From assembly GCF_007859865.1 (NCBI RefSeq), contig NZ_SJPI01000002.1:702721-766720 (forward strand): DNA of 64,000 nt. The letters run 5' to 3'. The notes under the pieces are model-generated. The model saw only the letters and a list, made by a program, of their open reading frames with translations. It was not told where the DNA came from and searched no databases. The DNA comes from Rubripirellula amarantea (GTDB taxonomy: Bacteria > Planctomycetota > Planctomycetia > Pirellulales > Pirellulaceae). The stretch's first letter is position 1. Every line of letters starts with the position of its first letter. Made by a program: the position numbers and the translations under genes. This document shows, one piece after another, positions 42,796-52,023 of the stretch.

Positions 42796-44613
42796 TTACC
42801 GATCGATGTTGTAGTCAGAGATCTTGCGGTACGCCGTCGCTCGACTGATTCCGAGTAACTTGGCGGCTTCGGGAATGCTGCCTTCGGTGCGTTTGAGGGC
42901 CTTTCGAATTAGCCGTTCTTCCCACAGGTCAATTCGCAGCGTATCAAGTCGACTGAGCCCCGCATCGCGAAGTCCGAGGTCGTCGCGTTCGATGGTGGGG
43001 TCGTCAGCCATAACGACAGCGCTATCGATAACGTTGCGGAGTTGTCGGACGTTACCCGGCCACGGATATTCCCGCAGCATGACGCGGGCCTCGTTTGAGA
43101 TCTCGAGAGTGCTGCGGCCATTTTCGCGTCGGTAGTGGTCGAGGAAGTGATCGATCAGCATGTCCAAATCGTCACCACGATCGCGCAGCGGAGGCACGAG
43201 TAGCTCGAATACACTAAGACGATAAAAGAGGTCTTCGCGGAACTGTTTCTCGCGGACAAATTCCGCGAGGTCTCGATTGGTTGCCGCAATCACTCGGACA
43301 TCGACGAGGACTTCTTCGGTCGCACCGACCGGCAAGAACGGGTGGCCTTCGAGGATCCGAAGCAGTTTGGCTTGTCCTTCGAGAGTGAGTTCGCCGATCT
43401 CATCAAGGAACAGTGTTCCGGTGTGTGCTTGTTCGAACCAACCGATGTGGTCCTTATCGGCGCCGGTGAAGGACCCTTTCTTGTGACCGAAAAGTTGGCT
43501 TTCGATCAGGTCGCGAGGGATTGCGGCACAGTTGACCGTCAGCATGGGTCGTTTGACTTGCGGGCTGGCGCGATGAACGGCGCGGGCGACGAGTTCTTTG
43601 CCGGTACCGCTTTCGCCACGGATCAATACAGAACCGTTTGCGTTTCCCACTCGTGCAATCTTCGCTTTAAGCCTTTGCATGATCGGTGATTCGCCGATCA
43701 GTTCATCGCACTCCGCCGTCCGCGAGGCCATGCGTTTGTTTTCGGCCACAAGTTGACTGTGTTCGACAACTCGTGAAAGTCCGATCGCCAACAGACGACC
43801 CGCCGAGGCAGCGAAATCGAAATCCGATTCTTTGAACGAAGGTTCGCGTCGGTAAAGACACAGCACCCCAATCGTTTCGTCGGTAGCGACAGGAATATAA
43901 ATGGCGTCGGACCATTCTTTGTGCGACTTCACCGACGTGTCATCGCTATTGCAATCGTTCATCCAAAGCGCTTCGTTGCCTTGGATGACTCGCTTGGCCA
44001 TTGATTTTGGAACCAGCGTCGTGCACTTGCTGTCGACGGGTACGACGCGAAGCCATTTTAGACGTCCGCCGCCTGACTCAACGGATAGGCCCACCAGATC
44101 GGCTCCGGTGCGATCCTTGAGTAGTTCTAAGACCGTGATTAGAACTTCGTCAGGTTGTTCACCGGTGAGGAGATGCAGTGCCAGTTGGTACAAGTCCATC
44201 ACGTGTTCGGCGACGACTTGTTGGTTTTCGGAATGTTCCAGATCAAATCGCCAACTACCGTGCTGCATCATCTCTTTCGAGATCGCGAGCGTGTTCATCG
44301 AATCGTCGTGCGAGTCGAGGTCGGGTTCGACCAACTGCATTTCGGTCCCGCCGATGGTGATGACGGATTGGTCGAGCAGTCGGGCGCTCTCGGCTTTTTG
44401 TCCGTTGACGAGCGTACCGTTGCGGCTGCTCGTGTCACGTAGGTGCCAGTTGCCATCTTCGTAAAAGACGACGGCATGGAAACGGGAACTGACCGGGTCG
44501 GTCAGCATGATTTCACAACTTGCCCCGCGACCGACGTGCATGGGCCGCGCCGGATCAAGTGGAAACTGGCGCCCTTTCTCGGGTCCCGTTCGGACTGCTA
44601 AATAGGAAATCAT
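42796..44613 (-). CDS. FHA-GAF-sigma54 activator (Fis-type HTH)
   Basis: Sigma54-dependent transcription activator controlled by phosphothreonine/ligand sensing. Domains: FHA (residues about 20-95; VGRGASCEIMLTDPVSSRFHAVV, SSRNGTLVNG), GAF-like (about 150-295), AAA+ (about 315-540; Walker A GESGTGKE, GSFTGAD loop contacting sigma54, Walker B GTLFLDEIGEL, R-fingers) and Fis HTH (IPEAAKLLGISRATAYRKI). The sigma54 loop reads GSFTGA instead of the usual GAFTGA. It lies directly upstream of, and probably with, the GT1 gene. Confidence 0.95.
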   Translation of the reverse strand: MISYLAVRTGPEKGRQFPLDPARPMHVGRGASCEIMLTDPVSSRFHAVVFYEDGNWHLRDTSSRNGTLVNGQKAESARLLDQSVITIGGTEMQLVEPDLDSHDDSMNTLAISKEMMQHGSWRFDLEHSENQQVVAEHVMDLYQLALHLLTGEQPDEVLITVLELLKDRTGADLVGLSVESGGGRLKWLRVVPVDSKCTTLVPKSMAKRVIQGNEALWMNDCNSDDTSVKSHKEWSDAIYIPVATDETIGVLCLYRREPSFKESDFDFAASAGRLLAIGLSRVVEHSQLVAENKRMASRTAECDELIGESPIMQRLKAKIARVGNANGSVLIRGESGTGKELVARAVHRASPQVKRPMLTVNCAAIPRDLIESQLFGHKKGSFTGADKDHIGWFEQAHTGTLFLDEIGELTLEGQAKLLRILEGHPFLPVGATEEVLVDVRVIAATNRDLAEFVREKQFREDLFYRLSVFELLVPPLRDRGDDLDMLIDHFLDHYRRENGRSTLEISNEARVMLREYPWPGNVRQLRNVIDSAVVMADDPTIERDDLGLRDAGLSRLDTLRIDLWEERLIRKALKRTEGSIPEAAKLLGISRATAYRKISDYNIDR

Positions 44614-45569
44614 GCTCTATGCCGTTTCCATACCTTGAAGCTGGGCTTGCCACGGATCGTTGTGAGTTTCGGTGGTCATCAGATCAGCGAGTTGCAGATG
44701 GCCTCGGTGACTCGATCTACGTTTTACGGCGGCAGTCGGGTTGCGTTCACATTCGCGGGTGCAATTTGCGTTCCTAGCCCTGGAATGAGTTCCGACTGCG
44801 AAACGGCGATCAGTCGGCGCGATGTTCGAGTATCCATTCCAAGCGCAACCTGCACTCAGGTAACTGGAATTTTGGCGTTTGCCTCGTTGGTCCATGCGCC
44901 TGGTTCCTATCGTGTTCGCGTTCATTTCAGCACGGGAGCTTGAGTCCACACTACCGGTTGTGGCCATCGTTCCGCGATTCCTTGTACTTATGCTAATTTT
45001 GGTCGTCCCGTCACTATCCGTTCTGAAATATCCGCTCTGAGTCGTTTGACCAGGGTCGTCTGACTGGGATCGTCTGGCTGGGGTCGTCTGGCTGGGGTCG
45101 TCTGGCTGGGATCGTCTGGCCAGTTTTACCCGACCGGGGTTATCTGATCGGAGTGTCTACGCTGAGTATCCAGTTCTGATTATTTTTGCACGCTGGAACG
45201 GTACTCATAGGAGCGTGTCGCCCGGTCATTCGGGGGGATTGGTCAGGCCGAGCCAGCATTCTCGCGGTGAGCGAAGTGGTTTTGAGGACGGCAAGTCCGT
45301 GGTTTACGTGTCGCGGCGCTCGAGGTTCCGGCGCTGTACCCTATCATCATCCCCGAATTTCATCATCATTGCTGCCCGACAATTGGCAGAAAAGCGGGTG
45401 GGAAGGTAGTGTTCACACTGTTCATATCATGAGGGTCGATGGCCTCCCCGAGCGGCCTTTTCTTGCTCCCGCGGGCATTTTAGTGCAGACCAAAGCACGG
45501 GTGCAGTTTACGATGCGGTCAAAACATACGAAATCGCTGAAACTTTTCTCTCTAACCAGACTGCGGCGC
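44614..45569. other. Gene-poor region, 956 bp, between divergent regulator and polyketide synthase
   Basis: No credible gene. A 116-codon minus frame (44617-44967) ending next to the regulator has random-looking composition. The type III PKS frame stays open back to 45186, so its real start is uncertain. It includes the 14-bp tandem array at 45050-45119. The region probably holds both promoters. Confidence 0.5.
45050..45119. repeat. Five tandem copies of a 14-bp unit (CTGGGRTCGTCTGG)
   Basis: Units at 45050-45063, 45064-45077, 45078-45091, 45092-45105 and 45106-45119, differing at one or two bases. Partial flanking copies (GGTCGTCCC, CCGGGGTTATCTG) continue the pattern. Noncoding, in the long leader of the PKS gene. 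Confidence 0.88.
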
Positions 45570-46895
45570 ATGAGCCAATTAGGCAATCCAGAGCACCTGA
45601 AACCCGAACTTCTCGTGCCCGCCCATCGTCCTGACCCTATTCAAAAGCCTCGACCCGCCGAAGAGCATTCGGGTCGAACGGGCGTAGCGGCCAACCATCC
45701 AAGCCAAGGGGCGTCGGCGAGCCAAGACGCGTCTTCTGGGCAAACGGCAAATGGGCAAACGGCAAAAGCAGAGCAAGCGAGTTCAACTTCAACGGCTGGG
45801 GCTACGGCGACCATGCTGGGCATTGGAACCGCAGTTCCGGTGCATCGTGTGGCTAGCAACGTGAGCTTTAAACTCGCCAAAGAGCTATCGTGTTCGACCG
45901 CGATTCAGTCGAGGAAGGTCGCAGCACTGTATCGACGAACGGGCATCGAGCATCGCGGGAGCGTGTTGCTTGATTGCAACCCAGCGGAGGAGATCGTAAA
46001 CGACTTTTACCCTCCGGCGACGTCACCCGAAGACCGTGGTCCAGGGACGAAGCAACGCAGCGACCGCTATGCCGACGAAGCGCCGCGGTTGGCAATTGAA
46101 TCATCGAAGAAGGCATTGGCCGATGCGAAGATGGATGCTTCGGAAATCACCCACTTAGTAACGATCTCTTGCACCGGATTCAGTGCTCCGGGAATCGACG
46201 TCGCACTGATTGACGATCTTGGATTGCCCGCGACGACGCAGCGAGTTCAGGTCGGTTTCATGGGATGTCACGCGGCGATCAATGGACTGCGAGTGGCGCA
46301 GGGGCTTGTCGCGGCGAATCCCGAGGCGAAGGTGTTGATGTGCAGTGTTGAACTATGCACTCTGCATTACCAGTACGGTTACGATCCCGATCGCATCGTC
46401 AGCGGTGCCTTGTTTGCCGATGGATCAGCGGCGGTGGTTTTGCAGGCAAGCACGCCGGACGCATCGACGCTGTTGGGCGACGTTGCGGCCAGTGGTTCTT
46501 ACTTGGTTCCCGATAGCCGCGATGCAATGACATGGCGAATCGGCGACAGCGGGTTTGAGATGACGTTGTCGGCGCGAGTTCCAGGACTCATCGAATCTGA
46601 CTTGAAGGCATTCCTAGTGGACTGGCTCGCCAAGCACGGCGAGACGATTGATTCCATTGAGGGTTGGGCTGTTCACCCCGGCGGCAGTCGCATTTTGACT
46701 GCGGTTGAAAAGGCGATCGATTTGCCCAAAGACGCCTTGGCGGTGTCTCGTAGCGTGCTTTCAGATCACGGCAACATGTCGTCGGCCACGATGCTGTTTA
46801 TCTTGCAGCGATTCGCGAAGGCTGGCAAACCAAAGCCATGGTTGATGCTCGGCTTTGGTCCAGGGCTAGAAATCGAAGTGACGCTGATTCGCTAG
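45570..46895 (+). CDS. Type III polyketide synthase (chalcone/stilbene synthase-like)
   Basis: Iteratively condenses malonyl-CoA with an acyl-CoA starter. The Cys-His-Asn triad is visible: C233 (GFMGCHAAINGL), H369 (AVHPGGSRIL) and N402 (SDHGNMSSAT), with FADGSAAVVL and the C-terminal MLGFGPGLEIE. The thiolase fold begins at about residue 75 (MLGIGTAVPVHRV). The preceding 70 residues are Ala/Ser/Gln-rich and disordered, including a GQTANGQTA repeat. ATG 45570 is used, but 45514 or the ATG near 45811 are alternatives. Product type (alkylresorcinol or pyrone) cannot be told. Confidence 0.92.
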   Translation: MSQLGNPEHLKPELLVPAHRPDPIQKPRPAEEHSGRTGVAANHPSQGASASQDASSGQTANGQTAKAEQASSTSTAGATATMLGIGTAVPVHRVASNVSFKLAKELSCSTAIQSRKVAALYRRTGIEHRGSVLLDCNPAEEIVNDFYPPATSPEDRGPGTKQRSDRYADEAPRLAIESSKKALADAKMDASEITHLVTISCTGFSAPGIDVALIDDLGLPATTQRVQVGFMGCHAAINGLRVAQGLVAANPEAKVLMCSVELCTLHYQYGYDPDRIVSGALFADGSAAVVLQASTPDASTLLGDVAASGSYLVPDSRDAMTWRIGDSGFEMTLSARVPGLIESDLKAFLVDWLAKHGETIDSIEGWAVHPGGSRILTAVEKAIDLPKDALAVSRSVLSDHGNMSSATMLFILQRFAKAGKPKPWLMLGFGPGLEIEVTLIR

Positions 46896-46985
46896 TTTGC
46901 GAACTCAGAATTTTAACCGGCGAATGTTTGATCTCGCATTGCCGGTCGCTGGTGTCATGCAGCGATTGATAATGCTCAAACGATT

Positions 46986-47015
46986 GATTGATCACGATTG
47001 ATCACGATTGAGCAG
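46986..47015. repeat. Three tandem copies of a 10-bp unit spanning the tmk stop codon
   Basis: GATTGATCAC at 46986-46995 and 46996-47005, then GATTGAGCAG to 47015. The tmk stop (47002-47004) lies inside the array, so the last residues of the protein derive from repeat DNA. Confidence 0.82.
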
Positions 47016-47640
47016 AACGAATAAAGCTCAGCCCGACAATTTCGTTGTGGATCTCTTCAGGTGTTTGCGCCGCGTTGATTACGCATGTTGTCCCGCCTGC
47101 GTTGGGTAGCTCGCGTAGGAACGCTTGTCGAACGGATTCCATATACTCTTCGCCTCGCATTTCCATTCGATCCGCTGTTCCGCCGAGCCTCTTGAGTGAT
47201 TCGGATGCGGGCATATCGAGCAGGATGGTGAGGTCAGGGTTCAGGCCCCCGTTTGCGATCCGCCCGAGTTGCCAAAGTGTCTCGGTACTGACGTTCCCAC
47301 CGACGCTTTGATAGACGACATTGGCGAGCAGGAAGCGATCGGAGATGACAATCTTTCCTTCTGCGAGCGCCGGGCGAATGATCGTTTCAATCATTTCACA
47401 GCGACTGGCCATGAACAGCATCGCTTCGGTCCGTCGATGTAATACGAGGTCGCTGTCGAGCAGGATCGCTCGCAATCGGCTTCCGACTTCGGTGCTGCCA
47501 GGGTCGCGAACGGTTAAGACCTCGAAGCCTTGTTCGCGGATCACATTGGCGAGACGTTCGATCTGGGTGGACTTGCCGACACCATCAATACCGTCAAGCG
47601 TGATGAGTTTGCCGGGGCTGTTTGAGTGATGTTCTTCCAT
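47002..47640 (-). CDS. tmk: Thymidylate kinase
   Basis: Phosphorylates dTMP to dTDP. P-loop ITLDGIDGVGKSTQ (about residues 13-26), the dTMP-binding VRDPGSTEVGSRLRAILL, and VISDRFLLANVVYQSVGG (DR-F motif) are in order. DPDLTILLDMPASESLKR-like sequence and a lid region follow. Length 212 aa is normal. The usual 'TREPGGT' is VRDPGST, a variant seen in this phylum's kinases. Next to a small membrane protein gene on the same strand. Confidence 0.95.
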   Translation of the reverse strand: MEEHHSNSPGKLITLDGIDGVGKSTQIERLANVIREQGFEVLTVRDPGSTEVGSRLRAILLDSDLVLHRRTEAMLFMASRCEMIETIIRPALAEGKIVISDRFLLANVVYQSVGGNVSTETLWQLGRIANGGLNPDLTILLDMPASESLKRLGGTADRMEMRGEEYMESVRQAFLRELPNAGGTTCVINAAQTPEEIHNEIVGLSFIRSAQS

Positions 47641-47655
47641 TTGGAAGAGCTTAAC

Positions 47656-48213
47656 TCAACGAGTGCTTGTCGTGTATTGGTCAGGACCGCCGATGACGGG
47701 CAAGTGCCGATAATTGATAATCACCCATTCATCGCCTCGCTTTTCGAACTCGAGTTGCAATCTCCTTAGCACACGTACATTCTGCAGCCCACCGCGACTG
47801 CCGCTGACGTCGACCTTGACGGACATATCGACGTCCGCCGTCTTGGGCAGTCCTTCGTCGCGGACGATGATTGAATCAAGGCGATTGACTCGCGCCATGC
47901 TAAATTTGAATCGGGGCAATTCGGCGAGCGCCATTTGTTTGGACTTTTCGTCACCGATGAACGCGACCGCGGCTTGATGATCGTTTGCTTCCACCGCAGC
48001 GGCAGCTTCGTAAATAACCGCTTCGACGGCTTCGCGATCGGTGACCCACGACGAGGCCAGGGCAAAGGCGCCCGGGATCAGAAGGAAACACAATCCACCA
48101 ATCACCGCTAATGGCTTCTTGCCAGTTTGCAACCACGCTGATATTGCTGCCACACCCAAGGCAACCAACATGATCGATACGATCCAGGGTTGTTCGGCAA
48201 GCTGAGTGCTCAT
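47656..48213 (-). CDS. Membrane-anchored hypothetical protein, 185 aa
   Basis: Two N-terminal helices (WIVSIMLVALGVAAISAWLQ, LAVIGGLCFLLIPGAFALASS), then a soluble NTF2-like-looking domain: REAVEAVIYEAAAAVEANDHQAAVAFIGDE, FKFSMARVNRLDSIIV, and RRLQLEFEKRGDEWVIINYRHL. This resembles DUF4878/NTF2-like envelope proteins in planctomycetes. 15 bp upstream of tmk on the same strand and probably cotranscribed; no functional link is evident. Confidence 0.7.
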   Translation of the reverse strand: MSTQLAEQPWIVSIMLVALGVAAISAWLQTGKKPLAVIGGLCFLLIPGAFALASSWVTDREAVEAVIYEAAAAVEANDHQAAVAFIGDEKSKQMALAELPRFKFSMARVNRLDSIIVRDEGLPKTADVDMSVKVDVSGSRGGLQNVRVLRRLQLEFEKRGDEWVIINYRHLPVIGGPDQYTTSTR

Positions 48214-48297
48214 CTGGTGGACCTTTGCTAGAGAAGCGAGAGAAGAGACCTTATTGTAGGTGCACCGCCATGAAACGTCACTGAACGAGAAATTTTT

Positions 48298-49485
48298 ATG
48301 AACCGCTACCGAATGCGTTTTGCGCCTCAGGTTTGGAAGCCAGCCCTTTCGCCAAGCTTGGTTCGTTGGCTACGTTCGCTGCGAGTTAAGCAACAGCAGC
48401 GCGAAGTGAATATCGCAACGATCCATGTCAGCGGCCAGCATCACGTTCGCGAGGCGCTTGATCGAGGCGATGGTGTGATGATCATGCCCAATCACGCTTC
48501 GCATGCGGACCCGTACATGATCTACGCGGCGGCGGATAAGATTGATACTCCGTTGTACATCATGGCAACATGGCATGTCTTTCACGATAAGTCCAAGCTA
48601 ACGCAGTGGCTGCTAAGAAAGCATGGTTGTTTTAGCGTCGATCGCGAGGCCAATGACATTGGCGCGTTTCGAATTGCCACCGACTTGCTGCGTCAACAGC
48701 CCGAACCGTTGGTGATCTTCCCAGAAGGCGAAATCTATCACTGCAACGATCGAGTGACGCCGTTTCGCGAAGGCGCCGCTGCGATCGCGGTTGCGGCCGC
48801 TCGAAAAGCCACTCGTCCGATTGTGTGTGTGCCTTGCGCCATTCGGTACGAGTACCTTGACGATCCCACCGAGTCGCTTGTGGAAACGATGGGGCAACTT
48901 GAAGAAGCAATCTTTTGGCGAAGACAGACTCATCGCCCTCTCGACGAGCGTATCTATCGCTTCGCCGAAGCGTTGCTCGCTGTTAAGGAATTGGAATATT
49001 ACAACGAGACCAAGTCGGGGCGACTTCCCGAGCGGATTCGGGCTCTGGGTGACTACATCTTGGATCAGGTTGAAGCACGACACGGATTGACGGATGCGGG
49101 TAAGTCCATTCCTGAACGCGTCAAAGCCGCTCGAAAGACGATCATTGAAAAGTTGGACGCGGACGAACTGGATGAGCCAGCGGAAACGACTTTGCGAGAT
49201 GATCTCGAAGATCTCTTTCTTGTCGTTCAGTCGTTTAGCTACCCGGGTGATTACGTCGTCGATAAGCCGTCGCTAGAACGCTTGGCAGAAACGATCGATA
49301 AGTTTGAAGAGGACGTCTTAAAGCATTCGACGGCTACGATTAAGGCGGCGCGTCGAGCAACAATTCAATTCGGTGCCGCGATTTCTGTTAGCAATGACCG
49401 GAAGGACAAGACGCAAACCACGACGTTGACGACGAAGGTAGAAACCGCGGTACAGGCGATGTTAGAGCGGTACAGGCGATGTTAG
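48298..49485 (+). CDS. PlsC-like 1-acylglycerol-3-phosphate acyltransferase with C-terminal extension
   Basis: Acyltransferase of the PlsC superfamily. The NHASHADP motif (catalytic H-x4-D) is at about residues 65-72 and the acceptor motif FPEGEIYHCNDRVTPFREGAA at about 141-161. The C-terminal 170 residues, largely helical and charged (ERVKAARKTIIEKLDADELDE, EDLFLVVQSFSYPGDYVVDKPSLERL), go beyond ordinary PlsC and are of unknown role. The last codons lie in a 20-bp tandem duplication (see repeat). Start ATG 48298. Confidence 0.88.
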   Translation: MNRYRMRFAPQVWKPALSPSLVRWLRSLRVKQQQREVNIATIHVSGQHHVREALDRGDGVMIMPNHASHADPYMIYAAADKIDTPLYIMATWHVFHDKSKLTQWLLRKHGCFSVDREANDIGAFRIATDLLRQQPEPLVIFPEGEIYHCNDRVTPFREGAAAIAVAAARKATRPIVCVPCAIRYEYLDDPTESLVETMGQLEEAIFWRRQTHRPLDERIYRFAEALLAVKELEYYNETKSGRLPERIRALGDYILDQVEARHGLTDAGKSIPERVKAARKTIIEKLDADELDEPAETTLRDDLEDLFLVVQSFSYPGDYVVDKPSLERLAETIDKFEEDVLKHSTATIKAARRATIQFGAAISVSNDRKDKTQTTTLTTKVETAVQAMLERYRRC

Positions 49486-49522
49486 ATTCGAAGACAGGCG
49501 ATGTTAAATTCGAAGACAGGCG
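49449..49522. repeat. Tandem duplications spanning the stop codon of the acyltransferase gene
   Basis: CGGTACAGGCGATGTTAGAG occurs twice (49449-49468, 49469-49488 with one change), then TCGAAGACAGGCGATGTTAA and TCGAAGACAGGCGTCACC follow. The protein's C-terminus (AMLERYRRC) and stop codon are within the array; the duplication shifts frame between copies. Confidence 0.85.
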
Positions 49523-50506
49523 TCACCGGCTAACGAACCAGCCTTCGGGCGGATCGGGCAAGTTGAATGCTTCGTGGTAGTCGCGTTGACGTTGTTCGAT
49601 CCATACCAGAGTTTTCTGATGCAGCGGAGCGGGGTTTCGGCGAATGGCGCTGCGTGCGAGAGTCTTTGCTCGAGAAAAATCTTGCGAAGCTGCAGCGGCT
49701 AACGCCAAGTTGTGTAGCGCCGCTGATTGAAGCGGATGTTCGTCTGCGACGGCCTGCCATACCTTCGCTGCTTCGCCCCATTGGCCCGCCAGTGCGAGGA
49801 TGTTGCCGCGGCGGACTTCGCGGCTGCCCGGCAATCCGTAGGGGATCGCTAGCTGAACTCGTTCGTGGTTCACCGATGGAGTCACCAAGCGATAGGCTTC
49901 GCGAACCGAGGCGGTCGATAGGATCTCGTCAGGATCAGACAACATGGCAAGGTCCGGATAACGCTGTTTCGCCGTTTCCAGGTCAATCACCACGGGTTTG
50001 CCACCGGCATGACGGTTGTCGTTGATGGACGTTAGCTGCCACGAGACGCTAAGGGTTGGGTTATCGGCTTTGGAGTCGTTAGGGGTTTGGCCAAGCATCT
50101 TCTTCACCTCTTCGACCGGATCCTTCGCGCCCTTATCGTGGTGCTTGGTTAGCACTTGACCTTGCATCAGGTAATCCAAGCCCGCACTGCGAGCAACTGA
50201 GGCGGTCGCGATGTCGTTGGGCTGGCCATCGATGGCAGACACTTGTCGAATGGTTTGCTGAGTATCAAGCTGAGCGGGGTCGAAGGCGTTGAGTCCGCGT
50301 CCGGAATCCTTGGGAGCCATCGCGATCATCTTTTGGCGAATGGGGCCCGCTAGTTCAGGATCTCCGCCGACCGAGGCAATCCCGATTCGCTTGCCGACCG
50401 CACTTTCGAGTTGCGGCGGATCCCATACGTGCATACCGGTGCTCATGCGACATCCGCCGCATATCGTCATCAAGGTAAGCATCGCCAGAACATATTTTCG
50501 AACCAT
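49523..50506 (-). CDS. Predicted lipoprotein with TPR-like C-terminal part, 327 aa
   Basis: Signal sequence MVRKYVLAMLTLMTICGGC with Cys at 19, probably lipidated. A middle region (GKRIGIASVGGDPELAGPIRQKM, IATASVARSAGLDYLMQGQVL) resembles GNA1162/curli-CsgG-like envelope lipoproteins in which a small domain senses or assembles. The end (REVRRGNILALAGQWGEAAKVWQAVADEHPLQSAALHNLALAAAASQDFSRAKTLARSAIRRNP, given in parts) has two TPR-like helix pairs. Function unknown. Confidence 0.72.
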   Translation of the reverse strand: MVRKYVLAMLTLMTICGGCRMSTGMHVWDPPQLESAVGKRIGIASVGGDPELAGPIRQKMIAMAPKDSGRGLNAFDPAQLDTQQTIRQVSAIDGQPNDIATASVARSAGLDYLMQGQVLTKHHDKGAKDPVEEVKKMLGQTPNDSKADNPTLSVSWQLTSINDNRHAGGKPVVIDLETAKQRYPDLAMLSDPDEILSTASVREAYRLVTPSVNHERVQLAIPYGLPGSREVRRGNILALAGQWGEAAKVWQAVADEHPLQSAALHNLALAAAASQDFSRAKTLARSAIRRNPAPLHQKTLVWIEQRQRDYHEAFNLPDPPEGWFVSR

Positions 50507-50617
50507 GCGGCCAGGGATACGAAGTTCGTTCCTGCGACGTCAAGCCACAACAGTTTCACGGATTGGGTTATTCTAGAGCTAATTCCCCACCGTTCCCACC
50601 TACTCGGATCCCGCCGT

Positions 50618-51529
50618 ATGTCACTGCACTTGCCTGGTTCTCGTCGCTCATTCTTGCAAACCGCGGTCGGCGTTGGCGCAATCGCAATCGCCGGCCGTTC
50701 CAGCGTCGCGTTAGATTCCCAAAGTGACGAATCCTATGTCTTTTTTTCGGACACTCACATTTGCGGCGACAAGACAAAGATTGTGTCAGACGCCAACATG
50801 TTCGCCAACTTGTCACGCGCGATCGATGAAGTGCTGGCGCTTCCCCAGTTGCCCCGGGCGTTGTTCGTGAACGGCGACTGCGCCTATTTGAAAGGTTTGG
50901 CTGAAGATTACGCGACCTTTGCCAGCGAAATTCGTCGGGTAAGCCAGGCGGGAATCGACTTGCACATGACGATGGGAAATCATGACGACCGAGGACCGTT
51001 TGCCAACGCGCTGTCGGAACACGCGAGACAATCACCGGTCCAAGGCAAGCACGTCTCGATCATCGAAGGCCAACATGTGAATTGGTTCCTGATTGATTCG
51101 CTGCAGATCGTTGACAACGTCACCGGGGAAATTGGCAATGCCCAACGTAAATGGCTCGCCGAAGCGCTGGACCGACATTCGGATAAGCCAGCGATTGTGA
51201 TGGGGCATCATAATCCGCAGTACCTGCCCGAAGGATCGAGTGAGCGAGTCACGGGGCTGGTGGATACTGCGGAGTTGGTTGATGTGTTCCACGCACACGC
51301 CAACGTCAAGGCGTACATCTACGGTCATACTCACCATTGGAAAATGACCGAGACCGCGGGCAAAGTCCATTTGGTGAATTTACCGCCCACCGCATACGTG
51401 TTCAACAAAACGATGCCCAATGGTTGGGTCCACGCAAAGGTCGACGGTTCTTCGTTGTCGATGACCATGCATGCGTTCGACGATCAGCACCCGACTCATC
51501 TGGGTGAACATCGTCTTGCATTTCGCTAG
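50618..51529 (+). CDS. Tat-exported metallophosphoesterase (calcineurin-like)
   Basis: Twin-arginine signal SRRSFLQTAVGVGAIAIA at residues 8-25, so folded export is expected. Metal-binding motifs in canonical order: FFSDTHICGDK, LFVNGDCAYL, MTMGNHDDRG, IVMGHHNPQ and YIYGHTHHW. Substrate could be a cyclic nucleotide, phosphodiester or sugar phosphate. 303 aa from ATG 50618; the frame is open back to 50411 but overlaps the divergent lipoprotein start. Its stop overlaps the 3' end of the AP2 gene by 4 bp (convergent). Confidence 0.92.
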   Translation: MSLHLPGSRRSFLQTAVGVGAIAIAGRSSVALDSQSDESYVFFSDTHICGDKTKIVSDANMFANLSRAIDEVLALPQLPRALFVNGDCAYLKGLAEDYATFASEIRRVSQAGIDLHMTMGNHDDRGPFANALSEHARQSPVQGKHVSIIEGQHVNWFLIDSLQIVDNVTGEIGNAQRKWLAEALDRHSDKPAIVMGHHNPQYLPEGSSERVTGLVDTAELVDVFHAHANVKAYIYGHTHHWKMTETAGKVHLVNLPPTAYVFNKTMPNGWVHAKVDGSSLSMTMHAFDDQHPTHLGEHRLAFR

Positions 51530-51891
51530 GACTTTGTCAGTCGCGCGACCTGCTCTTTACGATGGGCGACCGCTTCACGTTTCGTGCGGAAAGTCTTGAA
51601 CCTTTGTTTGCCATCCTCGTTCCACGACGACACCCAACGGTTGTACTTGTTCTTGCTGACGCCGACCGTTCCCGAGCTGTTGTTGATCGGTTTGGCACGA
51701 TTCGGGCCGCTTTTCCATTGGCGATCGCCAAGTTCGTCGAGGAGTTCGTCACGGTACGTCTTGGCTCGCTGCAGCGATTTCCGCACTCCACCGTCCGAGA
51801 ACCGAAAGTAACGAGAGTACTCGGTGCCATCGCGAACCATGCGAACGACCCAGCCATCTTTTTCACGTCGAATGTTTGTTAGTGCACTCAT
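51526..51891 (-). CDS. Small AP2-domain-like DNA-binding protein, 121 aa
   Basis: The second half carries NSSGTVGVSKNKYNRWVSSW then KTFRTKREAVAHRKEQ, the G-V-x-x-x-x-x-x-x-W-x-A/S and (K)-x-F-x-T-x-x-E-A pattern of AP2/ERF-like domains found in phage HNH endonucleases and some bacteria. The first half (WVVRMVRDGTEYSRYFRFSDGG) may be a second, degenerate copy. No nuclease domain is attached. Role unknown: DNA binding is inferred. Convergent with the phosphoesterase gene. Confidence 0.75.
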   Translation of the reverse strand: MSALTNIRREKDGWVVRMVRDGTEYSRYFRFSDGGVRKSLQRAKTYRDELLDELGDRQWKSGPNRAKPINNSSGTVGVSKNKYNRWVSSWNEDGKQRFKTFRTKREAVAHRKEQVARLTKS

Positions 51892-52023
51892 GACATCCTT
51901 TTATATAAGAAAATGAAAGTCCAACATAGTCATCTCGCATAGTTCTTCGAGACATTTTGACTCGACGGGTGCACGCGAATCGAATACGAAATAGAATGTC
52001 GCACCTCACCCTTAGGTTTGTCC

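Noticed and set aside
44617-44967. 116-codon minus frame upstream of the sigma54 activator
   Set aside because: Random-looking composition and no ribosome-binding site; plus-strand competitor equally long.
45050-45119. Possible CRISPR array
   Set aside because: The repeats are 14 bp, contiguous and without spacers; there are no cas genes in the window.
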